NCBI GenBank assembly: GCA_946480515.1
Contig: CAMLKX010000094.1
Span: 1-7,296 of the forward strand
Source: an uncultured Sphingomonadaceae bacterium
Lineage (GTDB): Bacteria > Pseudomonadota > Alphaproteobacteria > Sphingomonadales > Sphingomonadaceae
Reading direction: 5' to 3'
DNA: 7,296 nucleotides
The notes under the pieces were generated by a model that was given only the letters and a program-made list of their open reading frames with translations, made no database searches and was not told the origin of the DNA. Made by a program: the position numbers and the translations under genes. This document shows, one piece after another, positions 1 through 6,268 of this stretch (position 1 is the stretch's first letter; each line of letters starts with the position of its first letter).

Positions 1-956
1 TCCGGAGCGTTCATGAAGCCGCCGTGCGGCATCCCTTCGAAGACATGCAGTTCCACCGGAATCTCCGCGCGCCTCAGCGCACGATGCATTCGAACGGTGT
101 TCGACAGGAACAGGTCGCGGGTGCCGGTCTGGAGGAAGGTGGCCGGAAAGCCCTTGGAGAAGTCACCGAACAACGGCGACAGATAGGGATGAGCCAGATC
201 ATGGCCGTTCGCGTACAGGAGATTCGCGTTCATCAACGGCTGCGGCAGCATGACGTCGACAGTCCGATTGGTAGCGAAACTATCACCAGACTCGGTGAGA
301 TCCAGTTCCGGTGTGAGCAACACGACCGCAGCCGGTAGCGGGAGTCCTTCGTCGCGCGCCCGCAGCACCATTGCCGCTGCCAGATTTCCACCAGCCGAAG
401 CGCCGCCGATGATGATGTTCTCAGGCGCATACTGCTCGAGCAGGGCGCGATAGACCGAGACGCAATCGTCGATCGCGGCGGGATAGGGATGCTCCGGAGG
501 CATCCGGTAGTCGACCGCATAAGCGCGCACGCCGTGCAGATCAGCCGCCTTCCGCGCGCCCCATCGGCAGAACTCGCCGTCACCGTAAACCAGGCCGCCG
601 CCATGGACGTCCAGGTAAGCGCGACCCGAGAGGCTGGAGCTTGCCGGAGTGGCGACGTGGACCGTGACGCCTGCGAGCTTCACCGTTTCACTCGTCGATT
701 GCAGATCCTTGCCGAGCTGAGCGGTCATCTGCTCCATAAAGGCGGTGGTGCGTTCCTTACTGGCCCGCCAACCGTCGAGATCATCGGGAGCGGGTTGTGG
801 GGCGAGGGCATTGAACGGAGTCCCATTCGGACCGACAAGAGAGGTGAGGAATGCCCGAGCTTCGGCGCTGATGGACTCAGGGAAGGGGATGACCCGCCCC
901 TCCACATAAACTCCGGATGTCGGTTCCATTGGCAGCGCCTCGTCAGCTTTGGTCAT
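1..956 (-). CDS. alpha/beta-hydrolase, HSL (hormone-sensitive lipase) family esterase; partial, C-terminus cut by the window edge
   Basis: Translating the minus strand from 956 gives 318 open codons that run off position 1. The protein is a probable soluble carboxylesterase or lactonase of the HSL/acetyl-esterase type. Visible motifs are the oxyanion-hole HGGG at residues 118-121, the segment VDYRMPPEHPYPAAIDDC at 148-165, the nucleophile elbow GASAG at 185-189 with Ser187, the acid Asp281 in GTRDLFL, and His311 in GMPHGGF. The triad is therefore complete. The elbow reads GASAG, whereas many HSL enzymes have GDSAG. Probably only the last 10-20 residues are missing. The start is uncertain. ATG at 956 has no clear Shine-Dalgarno, while an in-frame ATG at 929 (Met10) has GAGG 8 nt upstream. 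No signal peptide is seen, so it is probably cytoplasmic. It is transcribed divergently from the alkene reductase. The substrate cannot be read from sequence; short acyl esters or lactones are likely. Confidence 0.92.
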   Translation of the reverse strand, partial: MTKADEALPMEPTSGVYVEGRVIPFPESISAEARAFLTSLVGPNGTPFNALAPQPAPDDLDGWRASKERTTAFMEQMTAQLGKDLQSTSETVKLAGVTVHVATPASSSLSGRAYLDVHGGGLVYGDGEFCRWGARKAADLHGVRAYAVDYRMPPEHPYPAAIDDCVSVYRALLEQYAPENIIIGGASAGGNLAAAMVLRARDEGLPLPAAVVLLTPELDLTESGDSFATNRTVDVMLPQPLMNANLLYANGHDLAHPYLSPLFGDFSKGFPATFLQTGTRDLFLSNTVRMHRALRRAEIPVELHVFEGMPHGGFMNAP

Positions 957-1059
957 TCGTAGGGAAGCGGCGCAGGCGTCGCAATCCGTTGAGCGGCATT
1001 TAGCCGTTGGCTCAGGCGCTGCCGGTGCTAAGGACCCGCAGCTTGCGATAGAGGGTTCA
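957..1059. promoter_or_regulatory. divergent intergenic region, presumed to hold promoters for both flanking genes
   Basis: These 103 bp separate the start codons of the divergent esterase and alkene-reductase genes, so promoters in both directions are expected here. I could not identify a convincing -35/-10 pair on either strand. The one visible structure is an imperfect dyad. TGAGC at 990-994 is mirrored by GCTCA at 1010-1014, and CGGC at 994-997 is mirrored by GCCG at 1003-1006. The two arm pairs have slightly different centres (1002 and 1000). It could be an operator for an unseen regulator or a chance hairpin. The promoter role is inferred from gene orientation. Confidence 0.4.
1050..1055 (+). 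promoter_or_regulatory. ribosome binding site that decides the alkene reductase start
   Basis: AGAGGG lies 4 nt upstream of ATG 1060. It supports this start over the in-frame ATG at 949, whose extra 37 residues do not look like any part of the Old Yellow Enzyme fold and would overlap the divergent esterase gene. Confidence 0.7.
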
Positions 1060-2145
1060 ATGCCAACCTTGTTTGATCCGATTCACCTTGGGGCGATCAG
1101 CGCTCCCAACCGTATCTTCATGGCTCCGCTCACGCGCGCGCGGGCGACCCGCGACCACGTACCGACGCCGATCATGGCCGAATATTATGCGCAGCGGTCG
1201 AGCGCCGGCGTGATCATCTCGGAAGCAACGGGGATCAGTCAACAGGGGCTCGGGTGGCCTTATGCGCCGGGGATCTGGAGCAAGGAGCAGGTCGAGGCTT
1301 GGAAGCCGATTGTCGCTGCGGTTCACGAGCGCGGCGGGCGAATCATCTCGCAGCTGTGGCACATGGGCCGGCTGGTTCATCCCAGCTTCCTTGGCGGCGA
1401 GCAGCCCGTGTCCGCGTCCGGCACCACCGCACCGGCCTATGCTCATACCTATGAGGGCAAGCAGGTCTATGGGGAGGCGCGACCGCTGCGAACGGACGAG
1501 ATCCCGGGCCTGCTCGATGATTATGCGCGGGCTGCATCGAACGCGCTCGAGGCAGGCTTCGACGGCGTTCAGGTGCATGCGGCGAACGGCTATTTGATCG
1601 ACCAGTTTCTGCGTGATGGCACCAACTTGCGGACCGACGAATATGGCGGTTCAATCGAGAACCGCATCCGCCTGCTTGGCGAGGTAACGAGGGCCGTGAC
1701 TGAAGTGGCCGGTGCTGGGCGGACCGCCGTGCGTCTGTCTCCCAACGGTGAGCGGCAGGGCGTTAATGACAGCGATCCGGAGGCGCTGTTCGATGCGGCG
1801 GCACGGCATTTGTCGGACATCGGCATCGCCTTCCTGGAGGTCCGCGAACCTGGCTTCGACGGCACGTTCGGAGTGGCTGAGCGCGCACCGATCGCGCCGG
1901 TGATCCGCAAGGCTTTCGACGGACCGCTCGTGCTGAATTCCGATTACACCGGCGCGAAGGCACAGAATGCTCTCGAATCCGGAGCCGCGGATGCGATTAC
2001 GTTTGGGCGCACCTTCCTCGCCAACCCGGACCTGCCGGAACGGCTCTTCAAGGGCTTGCCGCTCAACCAGGATATCCAGGCCACTTGGTACACCCAGGGG
2101 CCGGAAGGCTACATCGACTATCCGGTTGCGGCTGCGGCCGAGTAG
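1060..2145 (+). CDS. alkene reductase, Old Yellow Enzyme family (NADH:flavin oxidoreductase, NemA-like)
   Basis: This 361-residue protein has the usual length for a bacterial FMN-dependent ene-reductase. These enzymes reduce C=C bonds activated by a carbonyl, maleimide or nitro group, using NAD(P)H. Family signatures are visible in order along the TIM barrel: APLTRAR at 22-28 with Thr25, QLWHMGR at 98-104, VHAANGYL at 172-179 with the substrate-anion pair His173/Asn176 and the proton donor Tyr178, then DQFLRDGTN, YGGSIENR at 195-202, Arg226, the phosphate-binding FGR at 315-317, and the C-terminal WYTQGPEGYIDYP. All key catalytic residues are present. The start at 1060 is chosen because AGAGGG precedes it and the family fold begins at LFDP. 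It probably begins the operon with the acyl-CoA dehydrogenase 33 bp downstream. The physiological substrate is unknown; unsaturated aldehydes, enones or butenolides would fit the neighbours. Confidence 0.95.
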   Translation: MPTLFDPIHLGAISAPNRIFMAPLTRARATRDHVPTPIMAEYYAQRSSAGVIISEATGISQQGLGWPYAPGIWSKEQVEAWKPIVAAVHERGGRIISQLWHMGRLVHPSFLGGEQPVSASGTTAPAYAHTYEGKQVYGEARPLRTDEIPGLLDDYARAASNALEAGFDGVQVHAANGYLIDQFLRDGTNLRTDEYGGSIENRIRLLGEVTRAVTEVAGAGRTAVRLSPNGERQGVNDSDPEALFDAAARHLSDIGIAFLEVREPGFDGTFGVAERAPIAPVIRKAFDGPLVLNSDYTGAKAQNALESGAADAITFGRTFLANPDLPERLFKGLPLNQDIQATWYTQGPEGYIDYPVAAAAE

Positions 2146-2165
2146 CGTCACGGATCGCTTGCAAG

Positions 2166-2174
2166 AAGAGAGGG
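2166..2174 (+). promoter_or_regulatory. ribosome binding site of the acyl-CoA dehydrogenase gene
   Basis: The purine-rich AAGAGAGGG ends 4 nt before ATG 2179 and supports that start. The 13 bases AGAGGGTTCGATG match the leader of the upstream alkene reductase (AGAGGGTTCAATG) at 12 of 13 positions. Confidence 0.7.
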
Positions 2175-2178
2175 TTCG

Positions 2179-3357
2179 ATGAGCACAGGCGCGGGCAGCG
2201 AACGGACGGCGGCCATTGCATCGGCGGTCGAAGCCTTCGTTCGAAAGACGGTTGTTCCCTATGAGCGAGACCCTCGCTGCAGCCCCCACGGACCGAGCGA
2301 TGAACTGGTGATGGAAATGCGGGACAAGGCGCGTGCCGCTGGCGTCCTCACTCCGCATATCTTGCCCGATGGCAGCCATCTCACCCAGCGCGAGACTGCC
2401 GTTGTCCTGATCAAGTCGGGCTTGTCCCCGCTTGGGCCGCTCGCCTGCAACACGATGGCGCCCGACGAGGGCAATATGTACCTGCTGGGCAAGGTGGGCA
2501 CTCCGTTTCTCAAGGAGCGCTTCCTGAAACCGCTGATCGAGGGACGGGTCCGATCCGCGTTCTTCATGACCGAGCCCGCGGCGGAAGGTGGCGCCGGTTC
2601 TGATCCATCGATGATGAAGACGACCTGCCGGCGCGAAGGTGACGAATGGGTGATCAACGGGCGCAAGGCTTTCGCAACCGGGGCTGACGGCGCACGGATC
2701 GCGATCATCATGGCGAAGTCGGATGACGGTGCATGCATGTTCCTGGTCGACCTTCCGCACCCGGCGATCCGGATCGAGCGGATCCTGGACACGATCGATA
2801 GTTCGATGCCGGGCGGGCATGCGGTGTTGTCGATCGAAGACCTGCGGGTTCCGGCGGAACAGATGCTCGGACAAAGCGGTGAGGGGTTCACCTACGCGCA
2901 GGTGCGGCTCAGCCCAGCGCGTCTGTCGCACTGCATGCGTTGGCTGGGGGCCTGCATCCGCGCGAATGAGATCGCGACCGCCTACGCCTGTACCCGCCAG
3001 GCATTTGGCAAGCCGCTGGTCGATCATGAAGGGGTCGGCTTCATGCTCGCCGACAATCTGATTGAGCTTAAGCAGTGCGAACTGATGATCGACTGGTGCG
3101 CCGACATCCTCGACACCGGAGCGCTGGGGACTGCCGAAAGTTCGATGACCAAGGTCGCCGTTTCCGAGGCGTTGATGCGCGTGGCCGACCGTTGCGTGCA
3201 GGTGATGGGCGGAACGGGCGTCAGCGGTGATACGATCGTCGAGCAGGTCTTCCGTGAGATCCGGGCCTTCCGGATCTACGATGGACCGACCGAGGTGCAC
3301 AAATGGTCCTTGGCCAAGAAGATCAAGCGCGACTGGGGCAAGGCACACAACCAATGA
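2179..3357 (+). CDS. acyl-CoA dehydrogenase family protein, ACAD10/11-like
   Basis: This 392-residue flavoprotein is of normal single-domain acyl-CoA dehydrogenase length and is presumed to act on acyl-CoA with FAD in the cytoplasm. Visible in order are the helical N-terminal domain, the flavin/substrate segment FFMTEPAAEGGAGSDP (128-143), the beta-barrel stretch WVINGRKAFATGA (157-169), HCMR (251-254), the FAD-contacting RQAFGKPL (273-280), QVMGGTG (341-347) and the C-terminal RIYDGPTEVHKW (365-376). The HCMR and DGPxEVH signatures are typical of the ACAD10/11-like branch, not of the classical short- and medium-chain enzymes. Asp368 sits where many classical members have the catalytic Glu of the YEGT motif. 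Translation is probably coupled to the next gene through an ATGA overlap. In characterised relatives the partner phosphorylates a 4-hydroxyacyl-CoA and the dehydrogenase-fold enzyme turns the phosphoester into an enoyl-CoA. That this one does so is inference; ordinary dehydrogenation remains possible. Confidence 0.94.
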   Translation: MSTGAGSERTAAIASAVEAFVRKTVVPYERDPRCSPHGPSDELVMEMRDKARAAGVLTPHILPDGSHLTQRETAVVLIKSGLSPLGPLACNTMAPDEGNMYLLGKVGTPFLKERFLKPLIEGRVRSAFFMTEPAAEGGAGSDPSMMKTTCRREGDEWVINGRKAFATGADGARIAIIMAKSDDGACMFLVDLPHPAIRIERILDTIDSSMPGGHAVLSIEDLRVPAEQMLGQSGEGFTYAQVRLSPARLSHCMRWLGACIRANEIATAYACTRQAFGKPLVDHEGVGFMLADNLIELKQCELMIDWCADILDTGALGTAESSMTKVAVSEALMRVADRCVQVMGGTGVSGDTIVEQVFREIRAFRIYDGPTEVHKWSLAKKIKRDWGKAHNQ

Positions 3358-4412
3358 CCGCGACGGAGAACCGGTCGGAGACCACGCCGGTTCGTGAGGG
3401 ATTTGCGATAGAGATCGAGCCGCTGACGCGGTGGATGCGCAACAATGTTCCCGATTTCGTGGGTCCGCTGTCGATCATGCAATTCAAGGGTGGACAATCC
3501 AATCCCACCTATCGGCTGGATACTCCGGACCGGTCCTATGTGCTTCGTCGAAAACCGCCTGGTGAACTCCTGAAGGGTGCTCATGCGGTGGATCGGGAGG
3601 CGCGGATCATCGGCGCTCTGGCAGCGGCGGATTTTCCGGTCCCTCGGCTTTATGGCCTGTGCACAGACGACACGATCATCGGGACCGCCTTCTATGTGAT
3701 GGAGATGGTCGAGGGCCGCATTTTCTGGAACGCTGCTTTGCCCGAGATCGACCCGGGTGAGCGGCGGTCCTACTTCGACGCTCTCAATGCGACCATGGCG
3801 CGTTTGCACACGCTCGATTATCCCGCGCTTGGGCTCTCCGATTATGGACGAGCCGGAAATTATTTCGAACGCCAGATCAGCCGCTGGATCAGGCAATATC
3901 AGGAAGATGAGGCGGCAGGGCGCGATCCGAACATGGATCGGCTGGTCGAGTGGCTCCCAGCGCATATTCCTTCCGGGGATGAGACGACGATTGTCCATGG
4001 CGATTTCCGGATCGACAATGTCATCTTCCATCCTGTCGAGCCGCGGATCATAGCCGTGCTGGATTGGGAACTGTCGACCCTCGGTCATCCGCTGGCGGAT
4101 TTCGCCTTCCACGCGATGATGTACCACATGCCGCCGAATATCGTTGCCGGGCTTGAGGGGCTGGAACCCGCGGCGCTGAACATCCCGACCGAAGCGCAAT
4201 ATGTCGACGCCTATCGCCGCCGGACTAGTCGCTCGGAAATTCCGGACTATGGCTTTTATCTCGCGTTCAGTTTCTTCCGGCTGGCAGCGATTTTCCATGG
4301 CATCAAGGGCCGCACGATCCGGGGTACCGCAGTTTCTCCACATGCGCATGAACGCGCCAGCCATTTTCCACGACTGGCGGAGATCGCGTGGGAGCGGGCG
4401 CAAGCGGCCTGA
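3354..4412 (+). CDS. APH-fold phosphotransferase family protein, partner of ACAD10/11-like dehydrogenase (LvaA-like hydroxyacyl-CoA kinase candidate)
   Basis: This 352-residue protein has the aminoglycoside-phosphotransferase/choline-kinase fold. Visible motifs are the nucleotide-loop region FKGGQSNPTY (44-53), VLRRKPPG with the putative ATP-binding Lys67, Glu82 in the following helix, the catalytic loop VHGDFRIDN (214-222) with Asp217 and Asn222, and the metal-binding LDWE (236-239) with Asp237, followed by STLGHPLADFAFH. A complete kinase active site is therefore present. It is unlikely to be a drug-resistance enzyme. The motif set is that of the kinase domain of animal ACAD10/11 and of LvaA, which phosphorylates 4-hydroxyvaleryl-CoA in Pseudomonas putida. 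The start at 3354 is chosen because its ATG overlaps the dehydrogenase stop (ATGA), the usual sign of coupling; an in-frame ATG at 3303 would lie inside the upstream gene. No small LvaB-like accessory gene is present beside it. Family assignment is firm, substrate is inferred. Confidence 0.93.
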   Translation: MTATENRSETTPVREGFAIEIEPLTRWMRNNVPDFVGPLSIMQFKGGQSNPTYRLDTPDRSYVLRRKPPGELLKGAHAVDREARIIGALAAADFPVPRLYGLCTDDTIIGTAFYVMEMVEGRIFWNAALPEIDPGERRSYFDALNATMARLHTLDYPALGLSDYGRAGNYFERQISRWIRQYQEDEAAGRDPNMDRLVEWLPAHIPSGDETTIVHGDFRIDNVIFHPVEPRIIAVLDWELSTLGHPLADFAFHAMMYHMPPNIVAGLEGLEPAALNIPTEAQYVDAYRRRTSRSEIPDYGFYLAFSFFRLAAIFHGIKGRTIRGTAVSPHAHERASHFPRLAEIAWERAQAA

Positions 4413-4484
4413 ACGGTTGTTAGCCCATCGATAAACGTTGCTGCCTTCAACCTGAAATTAACCGGTTGCCGCGATACCGGAAGG
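4413..4484. other. short intergenic spacer between the phosphotransferase and cyclic-di-GMP genes
   Basis: These 72 bp contain no gene and no recognisable terminator: there is no strong GC stem followed by a T-run. Small nested dyads are visible: AACCGGTT at 4460-4467, CAACC (4448-4452) against GGTTG (4464-4468), and CCGGT (4462-4466) against ACCGG (4476-4480). They are short enough to be chance. A promoter for the downstream gene is plausible here but I cannot point to one. Confidence 0.35.
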
Positions 4485-6263
4485 ATGCAGGCTGCAGCTA
4501 GCCGCCGGAGCGCACCTTCCAAAGCGCCCCCGGCGCACCCTTCGTTAGCTCCGAATCCGCTGATGACAGCGGACGACACCGCCTTGCTCAACGCCTTGCC
4601 GATCGCCGCGACGATCGTCGCCCTTGGCGATGACGGGGTGCTTCGCCTGATCGCGTACAACGCGCCTTTCTCGGCCCTGATCTGCAGCGGGCGCCGGGGT
4701 GAGCAGAAGAACAGGCTGGCGGTGCGGCAAGCCGGGGAGCAGATCATCCCTGCTGGGGCGGTCGCAGACCTGCTGCATGCCTTCTATGCCGACCGGGCAG
4801 GGACCGGTGAACTCGAGATCGACCTTGGCGAAGGGGTGGCAACGCGGCACCTGCTGGTCAAACTCGCGCCGCTACCCCCCGCAGGGCCTGGGCTTCGCCG
4901 CTGCCTGATGTCGGTTGTCGACCGCACTGTCGAGGTTCAGGCGGAGCGCACCCTGCGCGCAGAGATGCTTCGCGATAGCCTGACCGGATTGCCTAATCGC
5001 CTGGCATTTACCGAAACCATCGAAGCCGCCGGCAACAGCCGCGACCGAGTTCAGCACGCCGTGTTGGTTGTCGACTTGTTGCGGTTCAGCCGGATCAACG
5101 AGTCGATGGGCAGCCTGGCCGGGGACGAGCTGCTGATTACCTTCGCTCGCAGGCTGATCTCGGCGCTCCGGCGGGGTGACGTCTTGGCGCGGACCGGCGG
5201 CAATGAGTTTGGCATCCTGGTTCCGCTCAAACGCGGCGTCGATGATGCGATGAGTGCGGCAGCCCGCATCCAGGACGTGATGACTACCCCGTTCGACCTG
5301 TCCGATCTTGAGATCAAGATCGAAGCCGCGATCGGCGTGGCGTTGATGCAACCTGGCCAGGATCCTGAAGAGCTGTTCCGCAACGCACAATTCGCGTTGA
5401 AGCAGGCCAAGACTGTCGGTCAGCCGCAGGTCTATGAACCCAAGGAAGCGAACCTTGCTCGCCGCCGCTTCTCAATCGAGACTGAGCTGCGCCGGGCCTT
5501 GGAGCGTGATCAGCTTCAGATGTTTTATCAGCCGCTGATCAACCTAAAATCCGGCGAAGTCGCCGGGTTCGAGGCGCTCGCTCGCTGGACTCATGAGGAC
5601 CGCGGCGAAATCAGCCCGACGGAGTTCATCCCGGTCGCCGAGGAGTCTGGCCTGATCCTGACGCTCGGCCGCTGGGCGATGGACCGGGCAGCCAAGACCC
5701 TTGCCGACTGGGACCGACAGGTCGGCGACCAACTTCCCATCTATGTCGGGGTGAACCTGTCGGCGATTCAGGTCGCGCGCGATGACATCGCTGGGGCGGT
5801 CGCCAGTGCTCTTCGGGACAGCGGGCTGACGGGGGACCGGCTGACTCTTGAGCTCACCGAGAGTGCGATTGTTCAGGATCCGGGGCGGGCAACACGGGTG
5901 TTCGATGCCCTGAAAGCTCTTGAGACCACAGTCGCGATGGACGATTTCGGAACCGGTTATTCCAGCCTTGCCTATCTTCAGCGGTTGCCGATCGACGTGC
6001 TGAAAATCGACCGGAGCTTTGTATCGGGAATGATGGTCGATCCGGATTCCGTAGCGATCGTCCGCGCTGTGCTGAGTCTGGCGGACGCCTTGGGGATGTC
6101 GACCACGGCGGAAGGGATCGAGACGGTGGAACTCGCCACCACGCTGGCAGCGCTCGGTTGCTCCAGCGGACAGGGGTATCATTTCGCCAAGCCACTGCAC
6201 GCCGAGGCCGCGCTTGACTATTGGCGGTCGCGGCGCAAGCCACCACGTGCGCGGACGATCTGA
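4485..6263 (+). CDS. PAS-like/GGDEF/EAL cyclic-di-GMP signalling protein, probable phosphodiesterase
   Basis: This 592-residue protein probably hydrolyses cyclic-di-GMP to pGpG. Domains in order are a Pro/Ala-rich tail (1-26), a PAS-like sensor (about 30-150), a GGDEF domain starting at DSLTGLPNR (164-172), and an EAL domain (about 330-580). The GGDEF signature reads GGNEF (238-242, Asn240), and the usual NDxxGH segment is NESMGS (205-210), so cyclase activity is doubtful. An RxxD I-site-like motif, RRGD (229-232), sits at the canonical distance before it. The EAL catalytic set looks complete: FEALARW with Glu363, Asn424 in VNLS, the LELTES Glu, DDFGTGYSSL (486-495), Lys507 in KIDRSF, Glu543 in AEGIET and Gln563 in QGYHFAKP. 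No membrane segment is seen, so it is likely cytosolic. The start is uncertain: GGAAGG directly abuts ATG 4485, which is too close for a normal Shine-Dalgarno, and an in-frame ATG at 4563 (Met27) lacks one. The first 26 codons include a rare TTA and more A/T-ending codons than the body. Confidence 0.93.
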   Translation: MQAAASRRSAPSKAPPAHPSLAPNPLMTADDTALLNALPIAATIVALGDDGVLRLIAYNAPFSALICSGRRGEQKNRLAVRQAGEQIIPAGAVADLLHAFYADRAGTGELEIDLGEGVATRHLLVKLAPLPPAGPGLRRCLMSVVDRTVEVQAERTLRAEMLRDSLTGLPNRLAFTETIEAAGNSRDRVQHAVLVVDLLRFSRINESMGSLAGDELLITFARRLISALRRGDVLARTGGNEFGILVPLKRGVDDAMSAAARIQDVMTTPFDLSDLEIKIEAAIGVALMQPGQDPEELFRNAQFALKQAKTVGQPQVYEPKEANLARRRFSIETELRRALERDQLQMFYQPLINLKSGEVAGFEALARWTHEDRGEISPTEFIPVAEESGLILTLGRWAMDRAAKTLADWDRQVGDQLPIYVGVNLSAIQVARDDIAGAVASALRDSGLTGDRLTLELTESAIVQDPGRATRVFDALKALETTVAMDDFGTGYSSLAYLQRLPIDVLKIDRSFVSGMMVDPDSVAIVRAVLSLADALGMSTTAEGIETVELATTLAALGCSSGQGYHFAKPLHAEAALDYWRSRRKPPRARTI

Positions 6264-6268
6264 GCGCG

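Noticed and set aside
489..962. A 157-codon plus-strand frame across the left-hand esterase
   Set aside because: It is antisense to the esterase, which shows HGGG, GASAG, Asp and His motifs in one continuous minus-strand frame. The plus-strand product has no recognisable features.
949..1059. 37-residue N-terminal extension of the alkene reductase from ATG 949
   Set aside because: The extension has no ribosome binding site, overlaps the divergent esterase start and occupies the presumed promoter region. The family fold begins at Met 1060, which has AGAGGG upstream.
1651..3354. A 567-codon open frame on the minus strand, opposite the alkene reductase 3' half and the dehydrogenase
   Set aside because: The translation is rich in Arg, His and Asp with no recognisable domain. 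It lies antisense to two well-supported genes, and in high-GC DNA such long antisense frames arise from codon bias.
3276..4403. A 375-codon open frame on the minus strand, opposite the phosphotransferase
   Set aside because: It is a shadow of the real gene's codon pattern. It has no family motifs, while the plus-strand frame carries complete kinase motifs.
3354..4412. Aminoglycoside or antibiotic resistance kinase
   Set aside because: The fold is APH-like, but the motif set and the ATGA coupling to an acyl-CoA dehydrogenase match the metabolic ACAD10/11-LvaA branch and not drug-modifying enzymes.
4448..4480. Nested short dyads after the phosphotransferase gene as a rho-independent terminator
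   Set aside because: The stems are only 5 bp, overlap each other and lack a following T-run.
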